Program-made: the position numbers and the translations under genes | Shown: positions 32,901-45,800 of the stretch, piece after piece | Layout of the letters: each line of letters begins with the position of its first letter | Numbering within the stretch: position 1 is the first letter of the stretch | The notes under the pieces: generated by a model | Databases searched by the model: none | What the model saw: only the letters and a program-made list of their open reading frames with translations | What the model was told of the DNA's origin: nothing | Origin: Gnetum montanum | Lineage: Eukaryota > Streptophyta > Gnetopsida > Gnetales > Gnetaceae | Assembly: GCA_015680685.1 (NCBI GenBank) | Contig: MNCI01029116.1 | Span: forward strand, 56,209 to 120,208 | Length of the DNA stretch: 64,000 nt | Reading direction: 5' to 3'

Positions 32901-33588
32901 TGCTATAGTTCTTATCTTGTAGTGCTCACTTTAAGAACATGGAAGTTAATCAAATGAAGGACCACATGTTATGTGAGGGTCAGGTGCTAGAATTATGTTG
33001 AAGAACACTTAACATTAATTCACTCTAACAAGGACACATACAACAATTATGAATAACTTTAATCTTATATTTTTAAATTCAATGAATATCTATCTCCTAT
33101 TCTCTATGTATATGTGTATATCTTTGTTTGTCTGTCCTCTCCATATATCTTCAAAATTCCTTTTATCATTTCACTTCAAACCACTACAAAAATGGCTCGG
33201 TTGATGATTAAAATAACTTTCATTTAACAACTGTAGTTGAGTGTGGGTCATAGCTCTCATTTTGAAGAAAAATCTCCAAGTTAGTTAACTACTACGAGCT
33301 ACTATGATCAACAATCTTACACAACCATTCCTAATGGTTGAGTATTCAAATCCAAATAGTTGAATCACTTAACAAAGTAGGAAATATTCATAATGACTAT
33401 GACATGGATGCAAGTTGCAAGAGCTCACACTGATGGACTATTTTTCTATTTCTAATTAAATTGCAAGTGGCTATAAGCAACATGATGAAGGAACTCTAAG
33501 CTACAGGTTCATGTAGGTTGTATGAGTTGGCAGTATCATATCTATAGCACTTGGAAAATTTGGTTGTTGGAAAATCAAAATTCCTAGA
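32901..33588 (-). repeat. C 5' LTR, truncated by B
   Basis: Starts TGCTATAG beside the primer site. Continues to the left edge of B at about 33588; the remainder would lie right of B, beyond the window. Confidence 0.6.
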
Positions 33589-34964
33589 TGTGATAGCCTA
33601 ACCTTGGATCCTAAGGACCTCTAAAAAACAAGATCCAAGGTGTCATTGACAATCTTATCGATCACCCAGGGACTTAGAAAATATAAAGGTAGAAAATAAG
33701 ATTGTAGATTCAATGGATAATAAACATAAAATTAAACTTGGAATAGAATCTACACCATAAATGAACAAGAAACTTTATTAAAATAACAAAAATGCTCAAA
33801 TATTAGAGTTCAAAAGAGGTATATATTGTGTGATTGAATACATAAGAAGCTTTTTTGGATGGGGTTTGATGCTTGTTGGAGTTAGCATGTTGTGTTTTGT
33901 AGTTGAACTCCACGATCTAGGTACTCCCTAAACCCAATCATTTAGAACTCCTTGTTGGTTTCCATTCAAATCTACAAATTTGACTAATGGTGGTGTAAAA
34001 TAAATGTATAAGCTCTTGTTCCAATGGTACTATGCTCAGAGTCTCTGGTACTATGCTTAGAGTCTCTGGTACTCAGTGTAGATGCCAAATGCAATTCAAG
34101 AACTCAAGGTTATAAAAGGATACTGACTACAAAAGTTTAGAATGCAAAAACATGTTTTGGAACCTGAATATGATGTTCAAGTTTGGCTTTTATAGGTTTT
34201 AGGTTGCTAATTTAAGGCTAGAAATTTTCTCCATGATTACTCATAGATTTTTTTTAATTGTAGGAATAATGGCTATGATTTATAGTGTAGTTAACCATGT
34301 ATGGTAAGTATTAATGCACCAAGGCCATAAAAACCCATTTGCATACTAAAAATAGCAAACAAGATTTTGTGACTACATTGGCCTTCAACCTCAACTATGC
34401 TGGTCTTAGAAGACTATGCTGGCATCTATTGGAATTTGCAAAAAATGTGATGACTACACTGGCCAAAATATAGTTGTTAGAAATCCATGATGACTGCATT
34501 GGCCATGCTACCATCACTAAAAATTATAAAACCTATTTTGGAAATTTTCTAGCAAATTAAAAAAACCAACAACTCCAATGTTGGATGTGTGTAGCTACAT
34601 TGGACTTTTTATGGTGACTACACTAGTTTTTTTTGGAAAATGAGAATCCAACACCATAAATGCTAGGGGTAGGATGGTTCTAGTGTATTTGAGGCTATAC
34701 CCATAAAAAAACCCATGAATTGCCAAATTTGGTAGTCTCCAAGATATTTTTAGCCTTCCCAAGCCTATATATAGGCATAATACCACTTTTTCAACTTGGG
34801 AAGTGAGGCAGTAGAACCTTATGAGGCATTTTTTAGCCCCAAAAGTTAAGGTTTTCAAGAATGCATTTGATGGGTCACAAATCTTACGTTAACAATAAAA
34901 TATTACCTCAAGTTGGGTGGTGAAGGTTACAAGTTACAACATGTGTTTTCTAGGTGGTGTTTCA
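33589..34964 (-). repeat. B 3' LTR (left)
   Basis: Right edge TTTCA beside the polypurine tract, as in A. Left edge probably TGTGATAGCC at 33589, judged from the TATA box (minus strand TATAAAA, 34188-34194) and AATAAA (about 33770) having the same distances to the edge as in A. Contains GACTACATTGGCC-type words in place of the GCTACGCTA words of A. Confidence 0.65.
34188..34194 (-). promoter_or_regulatory. TATA box of the B LTR
   Basis: Minus strand TATAAAA, about 600 bp from the left edge, as in A. Confidence 0.55.
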
Positions 34965-34977
34965 TTAGCCCCTCTTT
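34965..34977 (-). other. Polypurine tract of B
   Basis: The minus strand reads AAAGAGGGGCTAA, nearly the same as in A, directly beside the LTR. Confidence 0.8.
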
Positions 34978-36039
34978 GTTGATGTTTGGAGGATTAACTT
35001 GAGAGACATTGATAAATAATACAAAATACCACTACAAGCCCATCGCCAATGTTTCCTTTTTGCACTTGATCCTATAGTATTGAACCATGCCAAATATTTC
35101 TTGTGATAATAGAAAAAGATTACGATGTAATGGTAAAATTTGCATGTTATGTTTGTTGCACAAGGAAATGTTCATGAGGGTTAACAATGGGTTCCATAGG
35201 TTGACATCATGGCTATGATATGGCAATGATATGTTGAATAATCAATAAGATCTTTTTAGTTCATGCTTTGAAGTGTTGGTAACTTAGTAATGTTTTTGAG
35301 GAACCAACACCTCACTCCAAGGATTCTTTAATTATTAGGCTTCTCCCTTTGCATGTTTGGAGTCATTGGTTTGTCTTTTGATCCTTGTTGATCCTTTAGC
35401 TTCTTGGAAATTTTCTTCTTCATTTTTTAGGGAAAAAAAAACCTTCATCTCATTTAATTGACAAGGCCCTATTTGATTTGATTTTTCTGTCAAAGGAGAT
35501 GTGTTACATTCAGTGATCTTGATGGTGGAGCATGATGAAGAAGATATCAACTGGCCATAATGCATGAGTGTCAAACATAGGTTATCATTGTCATTTAGGG
35601 AAGAAAATGTCAGAATTAGGCTATGGGATTGGGCTCAAGGAATGGTAATAGAAGTGAATTAGGATAAGCACTCTTGGTATGGTAGGATAAACTCACCAAA
35701 TCTTATGCATCAAGGTCACGCAGTAACTTGCTGTTGTAATGAGTTGCATCTTTGCGATGACACTTGGCTTCATCCTGCAAGGACAACTCCAAGAGAATAA
35801 TCAAAAGAAGACAAAGAAATAATTTTTTCACAATACAATGCATAGGGCTACATGAAAGAATCAACAAACTAGGCCACTGAAGGTCACAATTGATATATCC
35901 AAAAGGAATTTGCATCTTGCATTATAGATGTTACAAATTTTTTCAGTCCATTTGTTATGCAAAAAGAGATGAAGAAAAGAATGTTGGCTCAATTGTTATT
36001 GATTACTATGTTGTGGATGTTGATTGATACCTATAAATA
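34978..36039 (-). other. 3' untranslated region of B
   Basis: No trusted coding sequence. Unlike A, no hairpin-repeat cluster was seen here. Confidence 0.5.
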
Positions 36040-37400
36040 AAGTATGTCAAATGTAATAAGGATTTAGATAGGAATGATTGATTAGATTGGCCAATTCATT
36101 TCCACTGATGTCTTCCACCTTGAAGGCTCCATTGCCATAGACCTTAGTGATCAAGAATGGCCCTTCCTAATTGGCTAAGAACTTTTCCACATACTCATGG
36201 ATAGCCTTGAGAAATAGGTCTCCCTTTTTTATCTTTTTTTTTGTTGAGATCATGATGGTGTTGTTGTTTTTGCCTCTCTTGGTATCGCTGAATGTGAGCA
36301 AGTGTTCATAGCGTCACTCCTCCACCAAGTCTAGGTCAATGATTCACAACTCCTTATTCTTTTTATAATTCGTGAACTCTGATAGGGCTACTCTTGGTGA
36401 TGGAACTTACAATTCAAGAGGCAAAACAACTTCTAAATCATAAATTAGGCTATATGGACTTACACTAGTTTTGGTTCGATAGGTTGTTTAGTAGGCCCAA
36501 AGTGCATGGACAAGTTGCTCATGCCACTTACATTTGCTATTGTTTAGCATCTTTTTAAGCAAGTTTTAGATGGCCTTGTTGCTAGCTTTAGCTTGTCCAT
36601 TGGCTTGAGGTAGTACAGTGACAAAAAGGAATGCTTAATGCTTAGGTAATGACAAAGGTTTTTTGTTTATTGGTTGCTAAATTATGGTCCATTATATATG
36701 ACTATGGTCATAGGTATGCCAAAATGGACTACTATATTATTGAGTATAAATCTATAGGCTTGTTGAGATGTTGTCTTTCTTAAAAGAATAGCTTCAACCC
36801 ACTTTGTGAAATATTTGGTTATAATGATGATGAAACTATGTCCTATGAAGACTTAATTGTTATAGGTCTAATGATATCTAACCCCCATCGTTGGAATGGC
36901 TAGGTTATTTGAGTAGTATGTAAGTTAGTTGGTGGCACATCTATTATATTTCTATGCTATTGATAGATGTCACAAGTTTTGACCTTTTGCATACATTCAT
37001 TTTTCATATAAGACCAGTAATAACCTAATCACATAATTTTAGCAGTCATGGTTCTAGGTCCTATATGTCCTCCATAGATACCCTCATGAACTTGCTCAAG
37101 GACTATGCAGGATTTGATTTTTCCCAAGTATACTAACAGTATGTTATCATATGACCATTGACATAATCTGTTATCACCTACAATTACATACTATTTTGAT
37201 CATTTATGTGCAATGTCCTTTTGAGAATTAGTCAAGCCTTGTGGAGGTTCACCATGCATGAGGTAAAACTTAATATCATCACACCATTCCCTTGGAGGGG
37301 TGGTACTGACAAAGGCTACAAAGTTGTCCTAAGCATTCTACATGATGGGAATACTATAGTCCATGATTAAGGTAGATAACTTACTAAACACATCAAGTGT
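36040..37400 (-). pseudogene. pol: B: integrase
   Basis: Aligns with the A integrase: the C-terminal end (36090-36240) carries the GDL...HEY...EGPF...GAFK module; the core follows to the right with many stops, and the tether with a GEPPQGL-like sequence near 37250. Decayed more than A. Confidence 0.75.
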
Positions 37401-37810
37401 CATCCTAAGGGCTAAGGTTGCAATGGAATTGGCTAGCGTGTTTTTGATTTAAGGTACATGTTGAATACTAACATCTATAAATTATTGTATCAACTTCTTT
37501 CCTAGGTCATATTAAGGTTGCAAATGTTTGGCTTTACATGCATAAACCTTAGTTACTTCATTAACCATAAGTTATGAATCACCTTTAATTATTAGATGTT
37601 TGATTCCTAGGTCACATGCTACTATCATCTCCATAATCAATCTTCCATACTCCTCCATGTTGTTGATACATGGGAACTCGAAATAGTAAGCAAAGGGTTG
37701 GATTTTTCTAGACAAGAACATTATGATGGTAGAAACACTAGTCCCATGGGTAGTCGAAGCTTTGTCAAAGTGCATGACCACCTCATAGCCTCAAGTATAT
37801 TGCTAATAAT
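37401..37810 (-). pseudogene. pol: B: second RNase H (aRNH type)
   Basis: Open stretch 37572-37781: HFDKASTTHGTSVSTI keeps the first catalytic Asp, then PFAYYFEFPCINNMEEYGRLIMEMI (E motif) and LGIKHLIIKGDS (second D). Better preserved than in A, and the clearest evidence in the window for the extra RNase H of the Tat lineage. Confidence 0.82.
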
Positions 37811-37820
37811 TTTGACATGC

Positions 37821-38123
37821 TCATTTGAGAATTTAGGATCTATAGCTACATGATCTTCTATTAGTAAAATAGTAAGGTAGATATGGTAAATCCAAACTCA
37901 TGCAACAACCTTTAGTTGATCTCATTTGAGAATTTAGGATCTATGGTTACATGATCTTCTACTGGTAAAATAGTAAGGTAGATATGGTAAATCCAAACTC
38001 GTGCAACAATCTTTAGTTGATCTCATTTGAGAATTTAGGATCTATGGTTGCATGATCTTCTATTGGTAAAATAGTAAGGTAGATATGGTAAATCCAAACT
38101 CATGTAGCAACCTTTAGTTGATC
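37821..38123. repeat. Three tandem copies of a 101-bp unit inside B pol
   Basis: TCATTTGAGAATTTAGG begins units at 37821, 37922 and 38023, and a fourth start is at 38123. The unit covers the linker between the two RNase H domains. 101 is not a multiple of three, so the duplication breaks the frame. A has one copy. Confidence 0.88.
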
Positions 38124-39110
38124 TCATTTGACTTAAGTAGTATACAGGTAATTTTGCTTCATCATCTCATTTCTAATAGAGTAGAAAGATAATAGAATTG
38201 TTAGAGATAGTAAGGTATTTGTAACAAGGTGTATCCTTTTGTTGTGGATAGATCATGGATAGTTATGCCAACTCTTAATTAAGGTTTTCAAAGGCTTCTT
38301 AGCATTGGGTCATTCACTCATTGTGAACTCCTTTCTTAAGCAAGTGTTGCATGAGTTGTAACTTATCCATAAGCCTAGAGATAAACCTTTGGTTAAATTG
38401 TAATCTACCTTGTAGTTCCTAAAGCTCCTTAAGGTTAGTTGATGCTACCAAGTTGGATATGTCCTTAACCTTGTTAAGATTGATATGTATTCCCACTTCG
38501 GATACTAAAAAGCTAAGCATCTTCTCGATTTTAACACCAAAGACACACTTCTTGGGGTTAAGAATAAGCTCATATTTGAGACATCATTTATGCACAAGGT
38601 CAAGGTCATGCACATGGTAATTGACCACATTGAACTTAATGGCTATATCATCTATGTAGTCATTGAGAAATCCTCGCATATAACCGTTAAAGATATACAT
38701 CATTAGTCTTTGGTAGGTTGCTCCTATGTTCTTTAGGCCAAGGGACATCATGGTATAACAAAAGGTACCCCAAGGGGTCATGAAGGTCATACTAAGTTGA
38801 TGTTTTAGATTAATCCTAATTTTCTTGGACCCCGAGAACCCATCCATAAAGGATAGCAAGGCATGTCTAGCTATAGTATTGATAAGTTGGTTAATACTAG
38901 GCAAAGAAAAATCATCTTTGATGGTTTTCTTATTTAGGTCTAGAAAATTAATGCATATATGTATACTCCAATTTTTCTTATGAACTACCACTATGTTGAA
39001 CACCCATTCTACGTAATTAACAACTCTAATGAAACTAGCTTGGTATAACTTTGTGATATCATCACGAACTGCTAGGGCTAAATCTAGCCTAATCTTACAA
39101 AATTTTTTCT
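38124..39110 (-). pseudogene. pol: B: reverse transcriptase and RNase H
   Basis: Open stretch 38584-39003 covers HICINFLDLNKKTIKDDFSL, ARHALLSFMDGFSG, TPWGTFCYTMMSLGLKN and the catalytic YIDD (38641-38660). To the left, LNPKKCVFGVK and LQGRLQFNQRF continue, then RNase H text (KDTPCYKYL, LPVYYLS) with stops. YIDD in place of YVDD is acceptable for RT. Confidence 0.85.
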
Positions 39111-39480
39111 TAATTGGTATAATACTAGAATCAAGTATGATGTTATGTTGCCAAGACCTGGCATATCTTCATATGACTAGCAAAAGTCCTTAATGCTTTT
39201 TTTTTAGCCTATTGAGGTTCTAAAGAAGAACTTAATTTTAGTATTTTCTCCTTACCATTGTGTAGCATGATAGGAACCTCAACTAGAGAGTCCTTAGTAA
39301 TGTCACCAGCCTCAAGTTAAGGGTTTTGACTAGGTTTTCAAGCCATTCTAGAGGTTTCTCTATTAAGGCTATGTGGTTGATTGGACTCTCATGTTCAAGA
39401 TCTAGGCAATTAAGGTTGATACATCATTCAACGTCACCATGAGATCCACTCGGATTCAATCGTAAACTAATTTTCTTCCA
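39111..39480 (-). pseudogene. pol: B: N-terminal linker of RT polyprotein
   Basis: Aligns with A 14763-15149; decayed. The upstream edge GGATCTCATGGTGACG matches the A edge but lacks the AG of a splice acceptor. Confidence 0.6.
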
Positions 39481-40339
39481 AGTGTCCATACTCTAATCCT
39501 ACATATCAACCATAAGCACATTAAGTGGCACCTCAGTAAAATGAATAAATAATGCCAAAATGATATAAAATACTCTAGCAATTGTGCATGGATCAGTTAA
39601 AACATGCTATTTCATGGTTAAACAAGGTGCAAACAAGGTCAAAAAAGTTTATAACAAGTATGTGAAGACAAATAAGTTGAAAAAAATGTTATATAAGATC
39701 AAATAAAGGCCAAATGATGGGAACACTTGGTGGACTGGGGCCAAGTGATGCTCCAATAATAATGAAGGTCAATAACAAAGAATAAGGTCAAAAAAAGTTG
39801 AAACATAATGAAATAAAGCTAAACCAATCAAGGAAGGAAACATAAGATCAAACATGATTAACTATGGTTACAAATTTTCAGTTTAAGATCTTGGTGGGTC
39901 TTGGTCTTACCAATTTAAGACTTTGGTGGGTCATGATTACATGATGTCAAATGATGGTCAAGGATAATGAAACCCCATCATTTGACACTAATCAAAGACC
40001 AAACAAGGTCACCATAAGTCACAAAATATATAATAAGGTAAATATGATGAATCCAAAGTCATGCAACAACCAAATTAGATCAACTAAGGGTCAACAATGT
40101 ATAACAAGGTCAAAATAAGTTGAATCATCATGAAACAAGGTTAAATTAGTCAAGATGGAAAACATGTGGTAAAAGAAGATCAATATTGCCTAAACAATGC
40201 TATACTTTACTAATTTTAGGCCTTAGTGGGCCATAGTATAGGTCTACAGGGCTGTTATATGAGTTTGGACACATGATGAGGTCATTTTAGGGTTGTCTTG
40301 AAGGTAAAATGATACCTTTTGATGTGAATATGCTACGCT
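39481..40339. repeat. Left flank of the B module, with hairpin repeats
   Basis: CAGTTTAAGATCTTGG, CAATTTAAGACTTTGG and CTAATTTTAGGCC units at about 39880, 39919 and 40208 are the B versions of the A hairpin repeats. The rest is non-coding with recurring AACAAGGTCAA phrases. Confidence 0.65.
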
Positions 40340-42850
40340 TCCCTAGTGACTACATCGACCAACATAGTCAAACTAGGCTCCAACGTAGTTGGTGATAGTA
40401 GATGATTTCCCATGCTCATTATGGCTAGTTTTGAATTCCTGATGATTTGTATGACTAGTGTTATGGACTAGGATTGAAGATTGGTACATTTTGACTTCGT
40501 TTTCATCCTTTGGAAGCTAAAAATGATGTTAAAACTAGTGACTAAGATGGGACTATGCTAGCTAATGTAGTTCAAGTCTACTCCAATGTAGATGCATGTT
40601 AGAAATGGGTTTATAAGGTTTTAGATTTACTATTGATGTTCCATTAGCTTCCTAGGATAGCTAAGGTCATTGGGAGGGTAGAATTGAACATTTGAAAGGA
40701 AAAATAGGTTATTTTAAGTGATTTTTAACACCATTTCTCATTGGACAATGTTGGCTAGTGTAGCTTAGTTTGGCCCCAATGTAGATCAACTAAATTTGGT
40801 GTTTTCATGATTAAAATAAGGTCAAATTGTAGCTAGGTCTAGGATTTCATGATTCTATGCTCTTGAAATCAAGGTTTTGATCATTATGAGTGCTATTGTG
40901 TTAGTTAAACCACTTTGGAGGTAGGAACTACACTAGCCAGCATAGTGTTAAGCTTGTTTCAGCATAGTCACATGGAATCTAGCATTCCCATGGTCGAAAC
41001 AAGGTAAAATTGTTACTGGGCAATGTCAAGCAAGGTTCTACATTTCCAAGTGAGGTTCTAGATTGTTCGGAATGTTAAACTACTAGTCAATGCTTCCTAG
41101 GACCATTGCTATGCTAAGACTACACTAGTTAACATAGTCCAAGCCTACTCTAGCATAGTCACAACGTGAATTTTGGTGCAATTCCATGGTTGATTGACTA
41201 GGTTTTTGAGCTTTCATGTCACTAGTGTTTGAAATTAGGGTTTTGGACATAAGATTATCAATTTTGATGGTCAATTTGATTCTAGACTGATCTTACATCC
41301 TTAGACTACACTAGCTCCCATAGTCTAGGCTTTTCTTAGTAGAGTTAAGGGGTATAGGATGATTTTTGTTGATTTTTGACTTGGTTTATAGGGTCTAGAG
41401 GTCTTTGAGGTCTCCAATAGGGTTTTGGGATTGACATTATGCTTCCAAAAGTTAATTTGACATGTTGGTAATCCATTTTTATATTTTAGAAGTGGGACTA
41501 CATTAGGACTACATTGGCTAGCATAGTCCCAAGCCTCCTTAGCATAGTTACAAAATGAAAATGGAATTTGGCTTTCTAAAGAAATGTTCATGTCAAAACA
41601 TGGCCATTTTGAGGTTGTTACTTACTTTTGGTAATCCACCTTGACCCAACTATGCTAGGACTACACTACCTAGCATAGTCAAGGTCACATCTAGTGTATT
41701 CTAAAGTTTGGGATGGAGTTTGACTTGTTTTTGGATAAGTTATTTGCTATTTTAAGGATACCAAATGTTCTAGGGTGATATAAAGATCAAAATATGTCAA
41801 TTCAAAGGTCATTTTAGGTATTATATGGTTCATCCTCTTCCAATTATGATGGGACTACACTAGCCAACATAGTCTTGGCCATCCCTAATGTCGTTTAAAG
41901 GTGGGAATGGAAAATATTCCCATTTTGCTTAGTTTTCTTAGGTTTTGGGCTTACTAGAGGCTTTGGTGTTCAAGATGTGTTTGTTTTGAGGGTATTTTAA
42001 ATTTTTGGTGTTTATTCCTTACTCAAATACACTAGGACTACATTAGCCAACATAGTTGAGGTTGCCCCTAGCATAGTCTATGCAAGGAAAATTAATTTTG
42101 ATTCTTATAAACTAGTTTCATGGAATTTTGGAGTTGCTAGAGGTATTGGTTAGGGTTTGGTACATGGTGTTGCAATTTTGGAGTTAGCTAGTAGTTTGGT
42201 TGATGGTTGGAAACACTATCCTACCTGTGACTACATTGGCCAGCATAGTCATATTACTGGTTAGCGTAGTTGCTATCAATTTCAAGTCTTGATATGGGTT
42301 TTGGCCTTCCTTGTTGTCAAATTTTCATCAATGTCAACACCTAGTTTTTCATTTTGTGCATAAGAATCATGACATGGATGGATGCTTGAGGTGAGATTTG
42401 GCAATACTCAATATTTTAGAATCCATTTCAAGATTTCTAGGTGCTTAAACCCATGTAGTCACCATAGGAAGCTAAAAACCCAAGTGTGTTAGGACTTCCA
42501 TTAGCTTACTACCTAAGCATCTAGTGGGATCCACCTTAAATTTAAGCTTTTACATGGCTCGATTTCTCACTCACCTACCATAGTCCCACTTTCCAATTAT
42601 GATCATTCAGTTTAGTGAGACTTGGATGAGTGTTTTGGGAGACTAGGGTTGTGGTAGTGGGCACATAAGTTTGGAAGTGATTTTCAAAACATAATTTTAC
42701 ACAAATCATTCTTAGCATATCACTTCCATCCTATAGCACATTACATCAGAGCTCTATTTTCCTTCTAGCCTCTACTACCTTCATCCCTAGCATAGTCATA
42801 GGTTTTCTACACCAAGAGGCTAGCGTAGCTACCAGAAGGATCACCAAAGG
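40340..42850. repeat. Field of dispersed GACTAC...CATAGTC imperfect palindromes
   Basis: At least nine copies of a 22-bp unit with arms GACTAC and CATAGTC around a TAGCCA-like core, for example at about 40360, 40930, 41117, 41300, 41511, 41648, 41853, 42033 and 42230, spaced 100-500 bp apart. Same position relative to the antisense gene as the GCTACGCTA words of A. No coding region seen. Confidence 0.8.
42731..42740 (+). promoter_or_regulatory. Degraded TATA box of the B antisense gene
   Basis: CTATAGCACA lies about 147 bp before the aligned start of exon 1; A has CTATAAATAA at 140 bp. Confidence 0.4.
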
Positions 42851-42881
42851 CTTAAAGATTTTGGTTATTTTTGCATTGGTT

Positions 42882-45800
42882 GTCATCATTTCTAAGAGGA
42901 AGGCTTCCACTAGTAGAAATCCAACCTTGGAGGATGTTGATGCTAATTCCAAAGGTCTCTCTCATCTTTCACAACCAATAATTATTTAAGACTCTACTAC
43001 CATGACACCTAAATATGCAAATCCTAGCCATTTTGTACAAATTTTTCTAGGAATCCTAGGAGTTTTTGGTTGTGTGGGTTTGTGTTGATTGGAATTAAAT
43101 TTTATAAAATACCTACATTAGATTTAGGTTATGTTTATGGGTTTCTAGTGTTTCTTTGACTATGAGGTTAGTGTGTCTTGAGTTATAAATTTGGTTCTAG
43201 CTATTTCTATGTGTTTTTGGTAATTTTGGGTAGAAAAGCAACACCAATTTTGCATTTTTCTATGTTCAAAAAATTCAAAAATTTTAGGTTTTATGGCTAT
43301 GGAGTTGTAGTACTATGTTTAATGGTAAAACTAGTTTTTTGAACCATTGGATTTTGATTTATGGTGAATTATCTACGATTTTTTTTGTAAGCTAGTTCAT
43401 AGTGGGTTTTTAGTTTTTGGCCATTTTTCATAATACTTTAGTATTTTTTTATGTCAAAACAATTAATAATTTCTTGGTTTTCATGTTTTGGATTTTTAGT
43501 TTCTTGTTTGAAGATTCCAATGGCTATAGAATCATCAAATTCCAATGTGTAGTTAATTTTTGGAAAAAATTTTCATAAACTTGTGCAAAGTGGGGTTTTG
43601 CTGTTACGTTTTGTTCTTGTCATTTTTGCATTCTTTTTGCAAAAACAGCTATGATTTTTTATGTTTTCTAGTTTTGGATTTTTAGTGTTATTTAAGGATT
43701 CCAACGGCTATGGAATTGTTGAATTTGGTTGCATGGTTGATTTTTGGTGAATTTTTAAGTAAAATAGTGTAAAGTATGGTTTCTTGGTTGTCATGGTTTT
43801 ACCCCTATGAAGATGGGCAACGTTGACACCTTGGAAAATTTTTCTAGCCAATGTCCCAAGTTCTTTAGGATGCTTTGAGGTATTAGGGAGGGTTCAGCAA
43901 TGGTTTTACAAGTTTTTAAAAAAATTGATATTTTTTATGGGTCATCTACTACAACCATTTTCTATTGTTTTGTGCTAAATTTTGTTTAAGGTTTGCATTG
44001 AGTTTTAAATTTTTTTCCAAGCTTGGAACTTCAGAATAGATGTTAAATTCCATTGAATTGCATGCCCATAAAATTCCCAGCATTAGAAAAAAATTTTATT
44101 TCTAATTTGTCATTTTTTACTAAGTGTAAATTGTTCCATACAGTTGTAGTTTTGTCTATGAAAACTGAAAACCTTCCTACGTATACAGGCAACATTGGTG
44201 TTGTTGGTGTATTTTTTTAGTTATGTTCATAGGTTCACAAAGTTTTTTACATGTTGGTTTTTTAGTTCCTAATAGTCATTTGAATTTTTAGAAAATTTTG
44301 ACTAGCCCTCCTAGAGTTTTCACCATGGCTAATTTCACCATTAACTAGGATGCCTAGTAAAATTTTGCAAAATTCAAATTGGTGTTTATGACTATTGTAG
44401 TAGGTACAAGCTAGCTTTCATGTTTTTGATGTTTTTACATAAAATTTCTACAACATTTTATGTATATCCCATCATGAAAACTACCATCAATTCTTAGTAA
44501 GCCACTTGGATGTACATGGTTTTCAATTGACAATAGATCCTAGTTGTCAAGGGTTTACATGAAAATGTTGATATTGAAGTTATATTTTTTTTGGCTATTT
44601 AACATCTAATTATATTTGGTTATGGTTGTTTATGGTTTTAACTATTTTTGTTGTTGTGTGCACAGCCTTCATCAAGTCCATATTGATGTTCATTGAGTTG
44701 GTGGGGTTGCTCTGTTGCATCCATGCACCAGGACCCCACACCCCACCCCCACACATGATGTTGGAGCATGGTTCTTTGTGGTTTAGGCTTCGGGAAAAAG
44801 AGTTGCTTGCCTTCATGTTGCAAAATTTTAGTGTGATGGTATGGTCACACTTATCATCCTACACAACCATCTTCATCATGGAAATTGTATTGCCTCAGTC
44901 ATCTAGCTTGATCATCAAGTTTCTAGAAAATGATCCTGAAACATGTGCGGAGGGTGAAGTGCTTGATGGAACTTATACAAGAGGCACTCATAAGCTATCC
45001 AATATTTGGGACATGTCTGAGTTCAACTTGTATATTGCTAACAACACACTACTAGTTGATCACCATGCTCACACACTATTTTAGAATCCTCCTAGTACTA
45101 TCTACCATGTGGAAGGGTAAGTATGATTTTAATTTTTATTTTTGGCTATTTTTATTATTGGTTTTGTTATGCTAGTTGGTTGTAACATTTTTCTTGCTTG
45201 AATTGGTATGTGTATAGGTATAGGATGGATGACAAGGGATTTATCAAGAGTAACCAACTCCTACCCTTGGCTCAAATAGTGTTGGAGGTTTTTGCCAAAA
45301 GCCCCATAGTAGGACTCACAATGATGGAGAAACTAAGAGGTGACTTAGGTAGGTACACCACATGGTACTCCAATGTCTACCAATGGTGTGTGGCCAATGG
45401 AATAGCACATCGTTGGTGGGACAAATTTAATCTTGCCCGCATACCCATTGAGGTCCCCATACAATCCTCTTCTAGCAAAAAATGTAAGATTTATTTTTTT
45501 ATTTTTTTGTCCACATTTTCATGGCTATATGGTTATAGGTTTCTAGGCTATAAGTTTCTAAATGGTTTTCTTGTCTTTGATTGATTATAAATTTGGTTAT
45601 AGATGTTATATTTTTTAGTTTTATGTGCTTATACCTAAGATAATTGGCCTCTTGTTGTATTGTAGGGGCTACCACCTCCTCCACCATCACGCTAGTCATT
45701 TTAGGATGCTTTGAGGAGACTTTGATCCTCAAGTATGTTGGGGTGGATTTAGTGCAACAGTGGTTGGATATTAGGGTGGCTAGAAACATTCAAGTAAACA

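Larger units (their letters stand above)
6924..33588 (-). mobile_element. C: old Athila-like Ty3/gypsy element, split by A
   Basis: Minus-strand element with 5' LTR at 32901 onward, primer site, gag, a Pro-rich linker, protease, RT, RNase H and integrase. The integrase is interrupted by A (8164-27072). Its 5' LTR is cut by B at about 33588. The 3' LTR is expected left of 6923 but is not delimited. The protease and RT style (KYALCDLGAS-like and FMDDFSVYG-like positions), the Pro-rich gag-protease junction and the ATGGGGGTA tract fit the Athila group. It is the most decayed and presumably oldest large element here. Confidence 0.75.
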
